Assembly (NCBI RefSeq): GCF_900110835.1
Contig: NZ_FOJG01000002.1
Span: forward strand, 1,206,979 to 1,270,978
DNA: 64,000 nt
Direction of reading: 5' to 3'
DNA from: Chitinophaga arvensicola
Lineage (GTDB): Bacteria; Bacteroidota; Bacteroidia; Chitinophagales; Chitinophagaceae
The position numbers and the translations under genes are program-made. This document shows, piece by piece, positions 17,878 to 27,650 of the stretch (position 1 is the first letter of the stretch; every line of letters begins with the position of its first letter). The notes under the pieces are model-generated. The model was not told the origin of the DNA and did no database searches. It saw nothing but the letters and a program-made list of their open reading frames with translations.

Positions 17878-18864
17878 TTACTTTGCAGGCGTAATTACTA
17901 CACTTTTAAATTCGATAGGACCATGATCGCCCTGGAAATAGATAGGTCCGGGTTCGCCTTCATTGCTATCCAGCGCGCCGCCGGTGATACCCGGAATCTC
18001 CTGGTTGCTGATGATGGTTTTACCGTTGGCAACGATGGTTACCATACGACCCACCAGGGTGATGTCGTAAGTTTGCCATTCGCCGGGGCCTATCAGTGCC
18101 ATTTCGCTGGGCACCAGGAAGCCATATATACCGCCAAACAGGTGACTGTTGGGATGATCTGTTTTAGGATTGTCGATGATCTGTGTTTCATAGCGGCCTC
18201 TTAAATACACACCACTGTTGCTACCTTTCTGGTATCTGAACTCCACGTGCAGTTTGAAGTCACTGAATTTCTGATCGGAAATCAGGTTAGCGCCGGAGTG
18301 AGGACTGGTAAGGATACCGTCTTTCACGATCCACTGGTTTTGTGCGCCTACTGCTTTCCAGCCGTTAAGGTCTTTTCCGTTGAATAATTTGATGGCTTTG
18401 CCCCATACCGGTGCAGCTGTTCTCTTCATATCCGGTGCTTTCACGCCGGTAAAAGTGTAAGATTCGCCGCCGCTGGTATGGATAGTACCGCTGATACCAC
18501 TGGCAGTAACGGTTCCTTCCAGCGACAGGTCACGGTCTTCCCTCTCCCATTGAGGCGGAATGGAGAAACTGAATTTTCCTTTGTCGAAGTGTACTTTCGA
18601 GATGGGTCTGGCACTACCGCCGGTACTAACAAAGCGGCCTACCAGCGTACTAAATCCGGAAAGCTCCACTTCCAGCCAGGATGGCTTTTCTGCGCCATTT
18701 TCATTGACTTTGATATCCCAGCGACCAATCAGGGCACCTCCGTCAACAGCGTCAGTTTTAATGGCAGCCACCTGCGCCACTACTGTGGAAGTACTCGCCA
18801 AACCCAGGCCCATACAGCATACCAGACCTGCGATAATACATTTTTTATTCATGTCCATGTCCAT
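17878..18864 (-). CDS. DUF1080 (3-keto-disaccharide hydrolase) domain protein
   Basis: 328 residues with a signal peptide (about 1-31). The N-terminal part (about 45-140) is a small beta domain (GRWDIKVNENGAEKP). The C-terminal DUF1080 jelly roll (about 155-328) starts IKLFNGKDLNGWK and includes GSNSGVYLRGRYETQI and GEWQTYDITLVG. Some DUF1080 proteins hydrolyse 3-keto-glycosides; that activity is family knowledge, not shown here. The gene begins with a tandem 6-nt repeat giving three in-frame ATGs (18864, 18858, 18852), so the exact start is ambiguous by up to 4 residues. Confidence 0.88.
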   Translation of the reverse strand: MDMDMNKKCIIAGLVCCMGLGLASTSTVVAQVAAIKTDAVDGGALIGRWDIKVNENGAEKPSWLEVELSGFSTLVGRFVSTGGSARPISKVHFDKGKFSFSIPPQWEREDRDLSLEGTVTASGISGTIHTSGGESYTFTGVKAPDMKRTAAPVWGKAIKLFNGKDLNGWKAVGAQNQWIVKDGILTSPHSGANLISDQKFSDFKLHVEFRYQKGSNSGVYLRGRYETQIIDNPKTDHPNSHLFGGIYGFLVPSEMALIGPGEWQTYDITLVGRMVTIVANGKTIISNQEIPGITGGALDSNEGEPGPIYFQGDHGPIEFKSVVITPAK

Positions 18865-18942
18865 GTTTGTTGAAGAAAGCTATAAAGATATAAATTTGGC
18901 GCATGTTCTTACTATCCTTTGCGGATTTATCTTTCTCAAAAA

Positions 18943-19719
18943 TCAGGAAGCCAGCATATGTGCGAGGATAGGTGCACATTTTTCACGACAGGGAGGATAA
19001 AAGTGGCCATGTTTCCAATTGACCGATTTGGGAGATAAGCCCCACCAGAATTCCGCCAGCGCCAGTGGCTCCATTCCCTGCAGGAACGCATATTGCAACA
19101 ATTTAGGGGCGGCGCACTCCCCTGCTCCGGCGGCAGGCTTACCCGCAGGCGTTTCTTCAAAAATGGCTATCAGGCTTTTGGACTCCCCTGCAGCATTCAA
19201 AAAATGATATTGTTCAAAAATTTTCTGCTGCAAGCCAACAGACCGTTCTTTTCTTGTTGTTTTCAGGAGATGGATCTGAGCGGCGTTTTCCGCTGCTCCA
19301 ACAGACTCCAGGAAGCTGATCTCTTTGTTGATTGCTGTTACTTCTATCAGACCTACATTCAGGAAATCGCCGGGCACCAACGTATCGAATACGGGCGGCA
19401 CAAACCCCGCATGGTGATTGCCCCCGGCCAGTTTACCCGAAAAAGCCGACAGGTAGCCCAGTTCCCCTTCTTTGGTACGTACTACCAGTACGCCAAACAT
19501 CTTTCCGATAGCCGGTCCTTCTTCCCCGGCGGTAAGGCCAAAGTTATGTTGCCAGTTTTGCTGATACCGTAAATGCTGTTGTAAAGACGTGGCGGCGATA
19601 AGCGCCAACGGATGTGGTGTTTTCTCCAATGAAAAAGTAAGCCCTTGTGCGAGCGCATTTACTTCTTCCGATTCCACAAAAGGACAAAATAGCGTGTCCT
19701 CATCCACATGACTGTACAT
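18943..19719 (-). CDS. Stand-alone N-terminal module of Bacteroidota RluA-type pseudouridine synthase
   Basis: About 258 residues from the ATG at 19719. The sequence has blocks I recognise from the N-terminal half of long Bacteroidota RluA proteins: PHPLALIAA, GKMFGVLVV, GYLSAFSGKLAG, FVPPVF, ETPAGKPAAGAGECAAPKLLQYAF, and FWWG followed by HGHFYPPCREKCAPILAHML. In those proteins the RluA catalytic domain follows directly. Here the frame stops right after HMLAS and no RluA domain follows before the next gene (18864). It is therefore either a free-standing version or a shortened gene. Two CxxxC-like clusters could bind metal. Function without the catalytic domain is unknown. Confidence 0.7.
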   Translation of the reverse strand: MYSHVDEDTLFCPFVESEEVNALAQGLTFSLEKTPHPLALIAATSLQQHLRYQQNWQHNFGLTAGEEGPAIGKMFGVLVVRTKEGELGYLSAFSGKLAGGNHHAGFVPPVFDTLVPGDFLNVGLIEVTAINKEISFLESVGAAENAAQIHLLKTTRKERSVGLQQKIFEQYHFLNAAGESKSLIAIFEETPAGKPAAGAGECAAPKLLQYAFLQGMEPLALAEFWWGLSPKSVNWKHGHFYPPCREKCAPILAHMLAS

Positions 19720-19804
19720 TGTTACTGCTATTCCCGGCGTGTTTTGGTAAAAACCGGAAATGCGCCGCAAAGATAGGCAAATTTAGGTAAGTGGGAATGA
19801 GTTT

Positions 19805-20383
19805 TCACATCATCGGGATGATCAGCATTCCCAGCATCATCAGATGCTTGAAATAGATCCGCAGCTTTTGCAGCGCGAAAGTGATCTGGTTTTCGACGCT
19901 TCTTTTGGAGATATTTAACCGTTCTGCGATTTCCTGGTTGCTGAGTTGTTCTTCCCGGCTGAGCAGGAATATTTCCTGGCATCTTTTCGGAAGATTGTTT
20001 AAGGAGGCGTGTAATTGCTGGCGGAAAGATTGTTCCTGGATCTTTGCTTCGGCCGCATTCTGAATAGCAGCCATATCTTCTTCCGCTTCCACTAAAGGGA
20101 AAGCCTTTCTTGTTTTCAGCACACGATATACATGGTATCTGGTAGCGCTGATAATATAATTGCGGAAATGGCCGATCTCCAGTTCTTCTCTTTTCAGCCA
20201 GAGCGTGAGGAATACATCATGCACAATGGTTTCACTGGCGGCGCCATCGTTCAGCAGGTGATTGGCGGTTTGATACATCTTTCCCCAATAGCGGTTAAAT
20301 AACAGGTTGTAAGCTGTTTTTTCACCGTCTCTGACTGCAAGCCATAAGTCAGCATCTGCCGTGTTAGCATCCCACCTGATCAT
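19805..20383 (-). CDS. ECF-type RNA polymerase sigma-70 factor
   Basis: 192 residues. Region 2 is at about 20-90 (LFNRYWGKMYQTANHLL ... HDVFLTLWLKRE) and region 4 at about 125-180 (LPKRCQEIFLLSREEQLSNQEIAERLNISKRSVENQI). This matches sigma factors of Bacteroidota SusC/SusD loci. It is divergent from a FecR anti-sigma gene (20576) that leads the SusC/SusD/EEP operon. In the usual arrangement sigma, FecR and SusC lie on the same strand, so this order is less common. It probably activates the SusCD operon when FecR relays a substrate signal from SusC (family model). Confidence 0.92.
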   Translation of the reverse strand: MIRWDANTADADLWLAVRDGEKTAYNLLFNRYWGKMYQTANHLLNDGAASETIVHDVFLTLWLKREELEIGHFRNYIISATRYHVYRVLKTRKAFPLVEAEEDMAAIQNAAEAKIQEQSFRQQLHASLNNLPKRCQEIFLLSREEQLSNQEIAERLNISKRSVENQITFALQKLRIYFKHLMMLGMLIIPMM

Positions 20384-20575
20384 GCCACAAAAATTGAGAA
20401 AATAAAATTACGCGTGTGTTAAATTAACATGAAATATACATAGGAATTGATCCTGGTTGATGATCACGAAAACACATGTATGTGTTTTCCGTTATTGACA
20501 AAATACTCTTTTTTTTAAAAAGTGTGTGTGTTTGATAAAATATTTGTCTCTATAGCTATAAACGTACTGCTCACT

Positions 20576-21718
20576 ATGACAAAAGAAGAATACCTCGACC
20601 TCTATGAGCGCTCCCTTCGCGGGGAATGCAGTGCTGACGAGCTTACCCGGCTCCAGCAGTATGAGGATGACTTTTGTTTTAGCGACAACAGCAGTGATGA
20701 TGATATACTAAAAGAAAGGATCCGGCAGCGTATTGACACCAGTATTGCACGTGAAGAAAAAGTAAAACGCCTCTTCCCCTGGAAGGCAGCAGCGGCAGCG
20801 GCAGCCGTATTATTGATGGCAGTATCCGGTTTCTTTTATTTTAACAGGGGCCTGCGGCACTCACCGGTGTTGGCCGCCAAAAAGCCGGGCACTACACAGC
20901 GGCAAGGCATACAACCCGCCAGCAACAAAGCCGTGCTGATCCTGGCAGACGGTACAGAGATCGCATTGAACGACAGAGCAACAGGGCAATTAGCTGCACA
21001 AGGCAATACCACTATCAATAAATCCGATAGCGGTCAACTGAGTTATCAGCTGGCAACCAATGCACCAACTGAAACCACGCCTTTATATAATACCCTGGCT
21101 ATTCCCCGTGGCGGACAATATAGTCTTACACTGCCCGATGGCAGTAGAATCTGGCTGAATGCCGCCAGCAGACTGCGTTACCCGACCCGGTTTACCGGCA
21201 AAGACAGAACCGTGGAACTGGAAGGAGAAGCCTATTTTGAAATTGCTCAAAACAAACAGCAACCTTTTATCGTAAAAGTAAAAGGAATGCAGGTACAGGT
21301 ATTAGGAACCCATTTTAACGTGATGGCCTATACGGATGAAGCAACAGTGAACACCACTTTGCTGGAAGGAAAAGTAAAACTGCAAAATGACCGGCAGGAA
21401 GCAGTGGTGCTGCAACCCGGCCAGGAGGGCGTATTCAGCGGCAGCAAAGGTTTCAAAGTAGTAAAAGCAGACATAGAGCAGGCGATGTCATGGAAAAATG
21501 GTTACTTCATTTTTAACGATGAAGATCTCACTTCCATTATGCGCAAAATTTCCCGTTGGTATAATGTAGATATCGAATATAGCAGTGACAATAAAAAATT
21601 ATCTTATGCGGGCAGTATCTCCCGTTTCACCAATGTGACAGAAGTATTAAACATGCTGGCATTAACAGGAACCGTACAATTTAAAATCAACGGAGAAAAA
21701 ATCAGGGTCATCAATTAA
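20576..21718 (+). CDS. FecR-family anti-sigma factor
   Basis: 380 residues from the ATG at 20576 (MTKEEYLDLYERSLRG); the frame is open to 20522. A cytoplasmic N-terminal helical region (about 1-68) would hold the sigma factor. One TM helix (about 70-90) follows, then a periplasmic FecR domain (IPRGGQYSLTLPDGSRIWLNA ... GEAYFEIA ... VLGTHFNV) and a C-terminal DUF4974/STN-like domain (FNDEDLTSIMRKISRWYNVDIEY). It relays the state of the downstream SusC, which has an STN domain, to the divergent ECF sigma factor. SusC starts 57 nt after it. Confidence 0.93.
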   Translation: MTKEEYLDLYERSLRGECSADELTRLQQYEDDFCFSDNSSDDDILKERIRQRIDTSIAREEKVKRLFPWKAAAAAAAVLLMAVSGFFYFNRGLRHSPVLAAKKPGTTQRQGIQPASNKAVLILADGTEIALNDRATGQLAAQGNTTINKSDSGQLSYQLATNAPTETTPLYNTLAIPRGGQYSLTLPDGSRIWLNAASRLRYPTRFTGKDRTVELEGEAYFEIAQNKQQPFIVKVKGMQVQVLGTHFNVMAYTDEATVNTTLLEGKVKLQNDRQEAVVLQPGQEGVFSGSKGFKVVKADIEQAMSWKNGYFIFNDEDLTSIMRKISRWYNVDIEYSSDNKKLSYAGSISRFTNVTEVLNMLALTGTVQFKINGEKIRVIN

Positions 21719-21775
21719 CCTTTCGTCCACTACACATATCGGTCAGGTCCAACATTCGTAAACTAAAATTGATTT

Positions 21776-24700
21776 ATGAAGCGCAATGCTTATGCCTTGA
21801 AAAAGGCAGGTACACTTTCATGGAAGGCACTACGCGTGTGCAAACTCGCCTTTGCCGCTATCCTTTTTCTATCTGTGCAGGTAAGCGCAGTTACCTATGC
21901 ACAAAGGATTAATCTTACAGAGAAACAGGCATCTCTGAGAGATGTTTTTAAAGAGATCAAACAACAGACCGGTTACAATTTCCTGCTCAACACAGAAATG
22001 CTGGCAGATGCCAGGCCGGTCACATTCACACTGGTGAACGCAACACTGGAAGAAGCGCTGAACAAGTGTTTCGAAGGGCAACCTTTCACCTACACCATCA
22101 ACAACAACACCATCATCGTAAAAAGCAAACCCGCAGAAGTGCGTGTAGCCGTAGAGGTAACCGGTACCGTCACCGATGAAAAAGGCGCCCCTGTTCCCGG
22201 CGCCCGGATCATGAATCTGGCTACCGGCAAAGGTGCTATCACCGATGACAAAGGAATCTTCCGGATTGCTGCGAATGCTGGCGAAAAGCTGTCTGTCCGG
22301 ATGCTGGGTTATGAAGAAATAATAATCACGGCAGATCGTAAAACCGACTATTCCATACGCCTCAAACCTTCTACCGTTGGCCTCGATGCGGTAGTGGTAG
22401 TAGGCTACGGCACGCAGAAAAAAGCGAATCTCACCGGCGCTGTGAGTACAGTAACCAGCGAAGATTTTAAGGGCCGGCCGGCTACGTCGGTGGTATCTGC
22501 CCTGCAGGGACAGATGACCGGTGTAACTGTGATCAATGCCACCGCCATCCCCGGAGGATCAGATGAAAATACGATCCGTATCCGTGGTATCGGTACGCTT
22601 AATGATGCCGCACCCCTGGTAGTAGTGGATGGTATTCCCGGTGGAAACCTGAGCATCCTCAACCCGGATGATATTGAAACCATTTCTGTACTAAAAGATG
22701 CTGCCTCCTCTTCTATTTACGGGGTACGCGGCGCCAATGGCGTCATCCTGGTAACCACCAAAAAAGGAAAAGGAGGTAAACCTACCCTCGCTTATACCAA
22801 TTACTTCGGGCTGCAAACACCTACTGCCCTGCCTACTTTTCTCGGCTCTGTAGATTATATGACCCTGCTGAACGAGGCAAAAGTAAATGCAGGTAATAAT
22901 CCCACTTACACGCAGGAACAGATCGATATTGCCAAAAATGGCAGCGACCCTAACTACTACGCCAATACGAACTGGTTGAAGGAAATGTATAAAACGAGCG
23001 CGCCACAGCAGAACCATACTTTAAATCTCTCCGGAGGCGCCAATAATATCAACTATTACCTGTCTTACGGCTTCCTGAAACAAGGCGGCCTCATTACCGG
23101 TGATAACTATAACGCCAGAAGACACAATGTACGCCTCAGGGTAAATACCACCTTGTTCGACATCCTTCAACTGGATGCCAACCTGGGCTATATAGACCGT
23201 AACCAGAGCGGTTCCAGCGCGGATGTAAGTGGTACCGGCGGTCCTATTCAGTCTGCTCACCAGATTTCTCCATTAGTGCCGGTACGGTTTACCACCGGTG
23301 GCTGGGGCTATCTTGGCGGATCACTGAACCCCGTAGCGTTGGTAACGGATGGCGGGACCAATGACTTCTCTTCCCAGGAAATCACAGGAAATATACAGGC
23401 TACACTGAATATCAGCAAGGACTTCCGCCTGAGAGGCCAGTATGGTATTGTAAAAAGTAATTCCTTCCGGCAGATTTTTACCAAAACTATTAACTACTAT
23501 AACCCGGACGACAATTCGCTGATTTATCAGACCAATAATCCCAACAAAATTGACAACCGGGATTACACCAATTTATACCAGACCGTGATCGGTATGGCCG
23601 AATACGAAAAAACCTTTGCTCAAAAGCATTACGTAAAAGCGATGGTGGCCGCGTCTTCAGAAGAAACGATCGGGCGTAATTTCAGCGCCAGCAGAACCAA
23701 CCTCCCCACACAGGATCTCGGCAGTATCAACCTCGGCACCCTGAACCAGCTGAACGGATCAGATGCCAGTCAGAATGCGTTGCAGTCGCTCTTTGGCCGC
23801 CTGAACTACGGTTATGATGAAAAGTATTTGCTGGAAGGCGACTTCCGTTACGACGGATCCACCCGGTTCGCTAAAGACCTGCGCTGGAACTGGTTCTTCT
23901 CCGGATCGGCAGGATGGGTATTCTCCAAAGAATCTTTCTTCCGTTCCCTGGAGCATGTAATCAATTTTGGTAAAGTACGCGCCTCTTATGGTACACAGGG
24001 CAATGATAAAGTAAAAGATGATTTCGGTTATCTCTCTTCGATCAGTTCTGTAGGAACGATGCCCATTGGTAACGTATTGACGGTAGGTTACCGGCAAACA
24101 GGCATTCCTAACCCGCTGCTGACCTGGGAATCTATGACCAAACAGGATATAGGGCTGGATCTGGCGTTCCTGAACAGGCGTTTGAATGTCACTGCAGATT
24201 ATTATATCAATAACACCAATGACATCCTGCTGAGAGTACCATTGCCTGATGTAATCGGTATGAGCGGTACTTATCCTTATCAGAATGCAGGTAAAGTTCG
24301 CAATAAAGGATGGGAGCTGATGATAGGCTGGCAGGACAGGGTGAACGAGTTTACCTACGGCGTTACCGCTAATTTATCAGATGTAAAAAATGAAGTGATC
24401 AGCCTGGGAAATGCCCCTGCTACGATTGCCGACCAGATCAGAACAGTAGGTCAACCGATTGATGCATTCTATGGCTTCGTGGCGGATCGCATCTCCCAGA
24501 TATCCGATTATAGCTATGACGCCGCTACCAATAAATATACGCCACTGTTCCCTTATGACGCCAGCTACCCGATGCAACCGGGCGATATCATTTACAAAGA
24601 CCTGAACGGTGATAAAAGAATTACTGCCGCAGATGACCGCCAGGTTATTGGCAGCGCCATTCCGAGGTATACATACGGTTTGCGCGGAAACCTTGCCTGG

Positions 24701-25138
24701 AAAGGCGTTGATTTCAGCTTCTTTTTACAGGGCGTTGGTAAAGCAGACGGCCTGATGGCCAATGCCGCGCGTCATGCCTTTATCAATGACGGCTCTAACC
24801 CGCAGCCCATACACCTGGACCGCTGGACACCCGATAACCCGGATGCTACGTATCCAAGACTGGCCTATGGCTACTCCTATAATCAACGGCTATCTACCTT
24901 CTGGCTGGAAAACGCATCGTACCTGCGTCTGAAGAATATCCAGGTAGGTTATACCCTTCCGCAAAGCCTGACACAAAAATACCGGATAGACCGCCTGCGC
25001 TTGTATTGCTCGGCTGATAACCTGCTCACCAAAACCGATTTCTTCTATGGTTATGACCCGGAAACACCCGTGAGCAGTGGTGGTTTCTATCCACAGGTAA
25101 AAACATTTGTATTTGGTTTAAACATCAACTTTAGATAA
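21776..25138 (+). CDS. SusC/RagA-family TonB-linked outer membrane transporter
   Basis: 1120 residues. A signal peptide ends about residue 42. An STN domain (about 45-115, LRDVFKEIKQQTGYNFLLN) indicates signalling through FecR. A carboxypeptidase-like beta domain follows (about 128-205, VTGTVTDEKGAPVPGARI), with a TonB-box-like VVVVGYGTQKKANLTGAVS, the plug (IRIRGIGTLNDAAPLVVVDG) and a 22-strand barrel. It imports bulky nutrients across the outer membrane with the SusD partner starting 2 nt downstream. The substrate is unknown; no glycoside hydrolase is in the operon, only an EEP-family hydrolase. Confidence 0.96.
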   Translation: MKRNAYALKKAGTLSWKALRVCKLAFAAILFLSVQVSAVTYAQRINLTEKQASLRDVFKEIKQQTGYNFLLNTEMLADARPVTFTLVNATLEEALNKCFEGQPFTYTINNNTIIVKSKPAEVRVAVEVTGTVTDEKGAPVPGARIMNLATGKGAITDDKGIFRIAANAGEKLSVRMLGYEEIIITADRKTDYSIRLKPSTVGLDAVVVVGYGTQKKANLTGAVSTVTSEDFKGRPATSVVSALQGQMTGVTVINATAIPGGSDENTIRIRGIGTLNDAAPLVVVDGIPGGNLSILNPDDIETISVLKDAASSSIYGVRGANGVILVTTKKGKGGKPTLAYTNYFGLQTPTALPTFLGSVDYMTLLNEAKVNAGNNPTYTQEQIDIAKNGSDPNYYANTNWLKEMYKTSAPQQNHTLNLSGGANNINYYLSYGFLKQGGLITGDNYNARRHNVRLRVNTTLFDILQLDANLGYIDRNQSGSSADVSGTGGPIQSAHQISPLVPVRFTTGGWGYLGGSLNPVALVTDGGTNDFSSQEITGNIQATLNISKDFRLRGQYGIVKSNSFRQIFTKTINYYNPDDNSLIYQTNNPNKIDNRDYTNLYQTVIGMAEYEKTFAQKHYVKAMVAASSEETIGRNFSASRTNLPTQDLGSINLGTLNQLNGSDASQNALQSLFGRLNYGYDEKYLLEGDFRYDGSTRFAKDLRWNWFFSGSAGWVFSKESFFRSLEHVINFGKVRASYGTQGNDKVKDDFGYLSSISSVGTMPIGNVLTVGYRQTGIPNPLLTWESMTKQDIGLDLAFLNRRLNVTADYYINNTNDILLRVPLPDVIGMSGTYPYQNAGKVRNKGWELMIGWQDRVNEFTYGVTANLSDVKNEVISLGNAPATIADQIRTVGQPIDAFYGFVADRISQISDYSYDAATNKYTPLFPYDASYPMQPGDIIYKDLNGDKRITAADDRQVIGSAIPRYTYGLRGNLAWKGVDFSFFLQGVGKADGLMANAARHAFINDGSNPQPIHLDRWTPDNPDATYPRLAYGYSYNQRLSTFWLENASYLRLKNIQVGYTLPQSLTQKYRIDRLRLYCSADNLLTKTDFFYGYDPETPVSSGGFYPQVKTFVFGLNINFR

Positions 25139-25140
25139 CT

Positions 25141-26799
25141 ATGAAAAAGATATTGCTATATACAGGCCTGTCCTTAGCAGTGTCCTTTACCGGCTGCCGC
25201 AAAGGATTCCTGGACCGCACGCCGCTGGATGCCATCTCCGATGAAACCTACTGGACAACAGAAGAGCAACTGACACTGGCCTTAAACGGACTATATGCCA
25301 ATGTGAAAAATAACAATACCATTGCGATGGATCAGATGGGTGATAACAGTATCAACTCCTCTACAACAGATACCTATCGCATTTTTGGCAGCGGTAACTT
25401 CGATCCGGACCTGTCGGCAGTAAATGCAGAATGGCAGAGTCAATACAGCGGCATCCGCCAGTGTAACGTTTTCCTGGCCAACTACCAGCGTGCCACCACT
25501 GTATCACAGGTGATAAAAGACCAGATGGCAGGAGAAGCAAAAACCATCCGGGCGTATATGTACATGAACCTCGTGTCCTACTTTGGTGATCTGCCGCTGG
25601 TGACAAAGCCCCTGAATATCGACGAGCTGTATGGTCCGCGTAACAAGCGCAAAGAGATCATCGACTTTATCCTGTCGGAGCTGGAAGAAGCCGCAGGAAT
25701 GATGAAAAAAGAACGTCAGACCGGCGCCACGCTGGGACGTTTCAGCAAAGGCACCGCCCTTGCCTTCAAGGCTCGCATGGCATTATACGACAGTCGCTGG
25801 GAAGTGGCGGAAAAAGCGGCAAAGGACGTGATGGATCTCAACGTATATTCTCTTTACAGCACCGGCAAACCCGCACAGGACTACTACGACCTGTTTACCT
25901 ACAAAGGCAAACTCAGTGCAGGCGTGAATAAGGAAACGATCGCCGCTCGGATCAACCTTACAGATGTAAGTATGCACAATATCAGCCGGGAGTCGCAGGT
26001 ACCAGATCAGGCATCGCGGTACAATCCCACCAAAGCACTGGTAGATGCGTATCTGTGCAGCGACGGCCTCACTATTGATAAATCGCCGCTGTACAAGGAA
26101 GATACCTATGCCAACCTGTTTGAAAACAGGGATCCCCGGATGAAGCAAACCATCCTGGCTCCCGGTGCCGCCTGGGGAGGAAAGAAAGATGGTAATCCCG
26201 CCAATACGAATACGGCCATCTTTACTGCACCCAAATTTGTATCGGATAAACTCGGTTGCGTGACCATTACCGGTTACTACTATACGAAGTATGTGGAAGT
26301 CAGTACCGTATCGCAGGTAAGCAAGGACCAGAACGATATTCACGTTATGCGACTCGCAGAAGTATTGCTTACCTATGCGGAAGCAAGGATGGAACAGGGT
26401 AAATTATCGCAGGCAGATATCGACCTCACCATCAACAAACTGCGCGACCGCGTGGGCATGAAACGCATGACACTGGCGGATATTACTGCCAACGGCCAGG
26501 ACCTTCGTACAGAGATCCGTCGCGAACGCCGCGTGGAACTGGCGCGGGAAGGACAACGCTGGTACGACATTATCCGCTGGAAACAGGGTAACCTCCTGGC
26601 AGCCGATGTAAAAGGCATGAAGAAATCGCTGGCCGCCGTGCCTGCACAGGTAAGCAATATGGCCGCTGATGCCAATGGTTACATCATTGTAATGACCGGC
26701 CGGCAGTTTGTTGATCCCAAGCATTACCTGTTTCCCGTTCCACTGACACAAATACAACGCAATCCTGCACTGGGACCTCAAAACCCCGGCTGGGAATAA
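25141..26799 (+). CDS. SusD/RagB-family surface lipoprotein
   Basis: 552 residues with a lipoprotein signal (SFTGC, lipidated Cys19). Typical SusD segments include FLDRTPLDAISDETYWTTEEQL, a TPR-like helical core (GEAKTIRAYMYMNLVSYFGDLPLVTKPL) and the C-terminal RRERRVELAREGQRWYDIIRW block, ending NPGWE. It forms the lid on the SusC barrel at the cell surface and binds the nutrient. It is co-transcribed with SusC (2-nt gap) and the EEP gene (10-nt gap). Confidence 0.95.
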   Translation: MKKILLYTGLSLAVSFTGCRKGFLDRTPLDAISDETYWTTEEQLTLALNGLYANVKNNNTIAMDQMGDNSINSSTTDTYRIFGSGNFDPDLSAVNAEWQSQYSGIRQCNVFLANYQRATTVSQVIKDQMAGEAKTIRAYMYMNLVSYFGDLPLVTKPLNIDELYGPRNKRKEIIDFILSELEEAAGMMKKERQTGATLGRFSKGTALAFKARMALYDSRWEVAEKAAKDVMDLNVYSLYSTGKPAQDYYDLFTYKGKLSAGVNKETIAARINLTDVSMHNISRESQVPDQASRYNPTKALVDAYLCSDGLTIDKSPLYKEDTYANLFENRDPRMKQTILAPGAAWGGKKDGNPANTNTAIFTAPKFVSDKLGCVTITGYYYTKYVEVSTVSQVSKDQNDIHVMRLAEVLLTYAEARMEQGKLSQADIDLTINKLRDRVGMKRMTLADITANGQDLRTEIRRERRVELAREGQRWYDIIRWKQGNLLAADVKGMKKSLAAVPAQVSNMAADANGYIIVMTGRQFVDPKHYLFPVPLTQIQRNPALGPQNPGWE

Positions 26800-26809
26800 A
26801 TAACCTGAT

Positions 26810-27598
26810 ATGATAAAACCATTCATTTCATTACTGCTGCTGTGTGCGGGTGCTTATACTGCCAGCGCAGGCAACCGCGATACACTGCGGATCATGACAT
26901 ACAACATTCATCACTGTAATCCCCCTACGAAAAGTAAGTCGGGGGAGATAGAAGTGGAGGCAATCGCCCGCGTGATCAACGCACAAAAGCCCGACCTGGT
27001 GGCCTTGCAGGAAGTAGACGTGCGCACCGGGCGTGCCGGCGGTGTGGACCAGGCAGCGATGCTGGCTTCACAAACCGGTATGCAGGTATATTTTGCCAAA
27101 GCCATTGACCATGATGGCGGCGATTACGGAGTGGCTATTTTGTCGCGGCTACCATTAAGCGATATGCAAACGATCCATTTGCCGGAAACGGCGAATCCGG
27201 GTAGTGAAGACCGGGTAATAGCTATTGCGAAAGTGACACTACGCGGCGGTAAGAACATCATTTTTGCGAGCACCCACCTCGATGTGAGCAACGCAGCGGT
27301 GAGGGATGAACAAGCCACAGAGATCAACAAAATTGCGGCCGGCAATAAGCTGCCTTTTATACTGGCAGGTGATCTGAACTGCAAGCCGGAAAGTGCTTCC
27401 TACCAGATACTACTGCAAAGGTTTACGCCTTCCTGCACCGATTGCGCCTTTACCATACCGGTGAATCATCCCAACCGCGTGATCGATCATATTCTGTGGA
27501 CCAATGCCAAACGTTTCCGTGCGGCCACCAGCAAAGTGATCAACGAACCGTATCCTTCGGATCATTTACCCGTGGTAGCGGAAGTACTCATCAGATAA
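26810..27598 (+). CDS. Secreted endonuclease/exonuclease/phosphatase (EEP) family hydrolase
   Basis: 262 residues, signal peptide about 1-20. The metal-dependent EEP fold is shown by MTYNIHHC (Asn ligand), LQEVD (catalytic Glu), GDLNC (Asp/Asn), IDHILW and the final SDHLPVVAEV (Asp-His pair). Family members cleave phosphodiesters or phosphomonoesters (nucleic acids, phospholipids, inositol phosphates). As third gene of the SusCD operon it probably works outside the cytoplasm on the imported nutrient, suggesting a phosphate-ester substrate rather than a plain glycan (inference). Confidence 0.9.
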   Translation: MIKPFISLLLLCAGAYTASAGNRDTLRIMTYNIHHCNPPTKSKSGEIEVEAIARVINAQKPDLVALQEVDVRTGRAGGVDQAAMLASQTGMQVYFAKAIDHDGGDYGVAILSRLPLSDMQTIHLPETANPGSEDRVIAIAKVTLRGGKNIIFASTHLDVSNAAVRDEQATEINKIAAGNKLPFILAGDLNCKPESASYQILLQRFTPSCTDCAFTIPVNHPNRVIDHILWTNAKRFRAATSKVINEPYPSDHLPVVAEVLIR

Positions 27599-27616
27599 TG
27601 AACAGTCAGCAATACA

Positions 27617-27650
27617 GGGCTGTCTCCATACGTTGGGGGCAGCTCTTTTT
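27617..27650 (+). terminator. Intrinsic terminator of the FecR-SusC-SusD-EEP operon
   Basis: GGGCTGTCTCC pairs with GGGGGCAGCTC (11 bp allowing G-U pairs) around a 7-nt loop, followed by five T. It lies 18 nt after the EEP stop. Confidence 0.7.
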
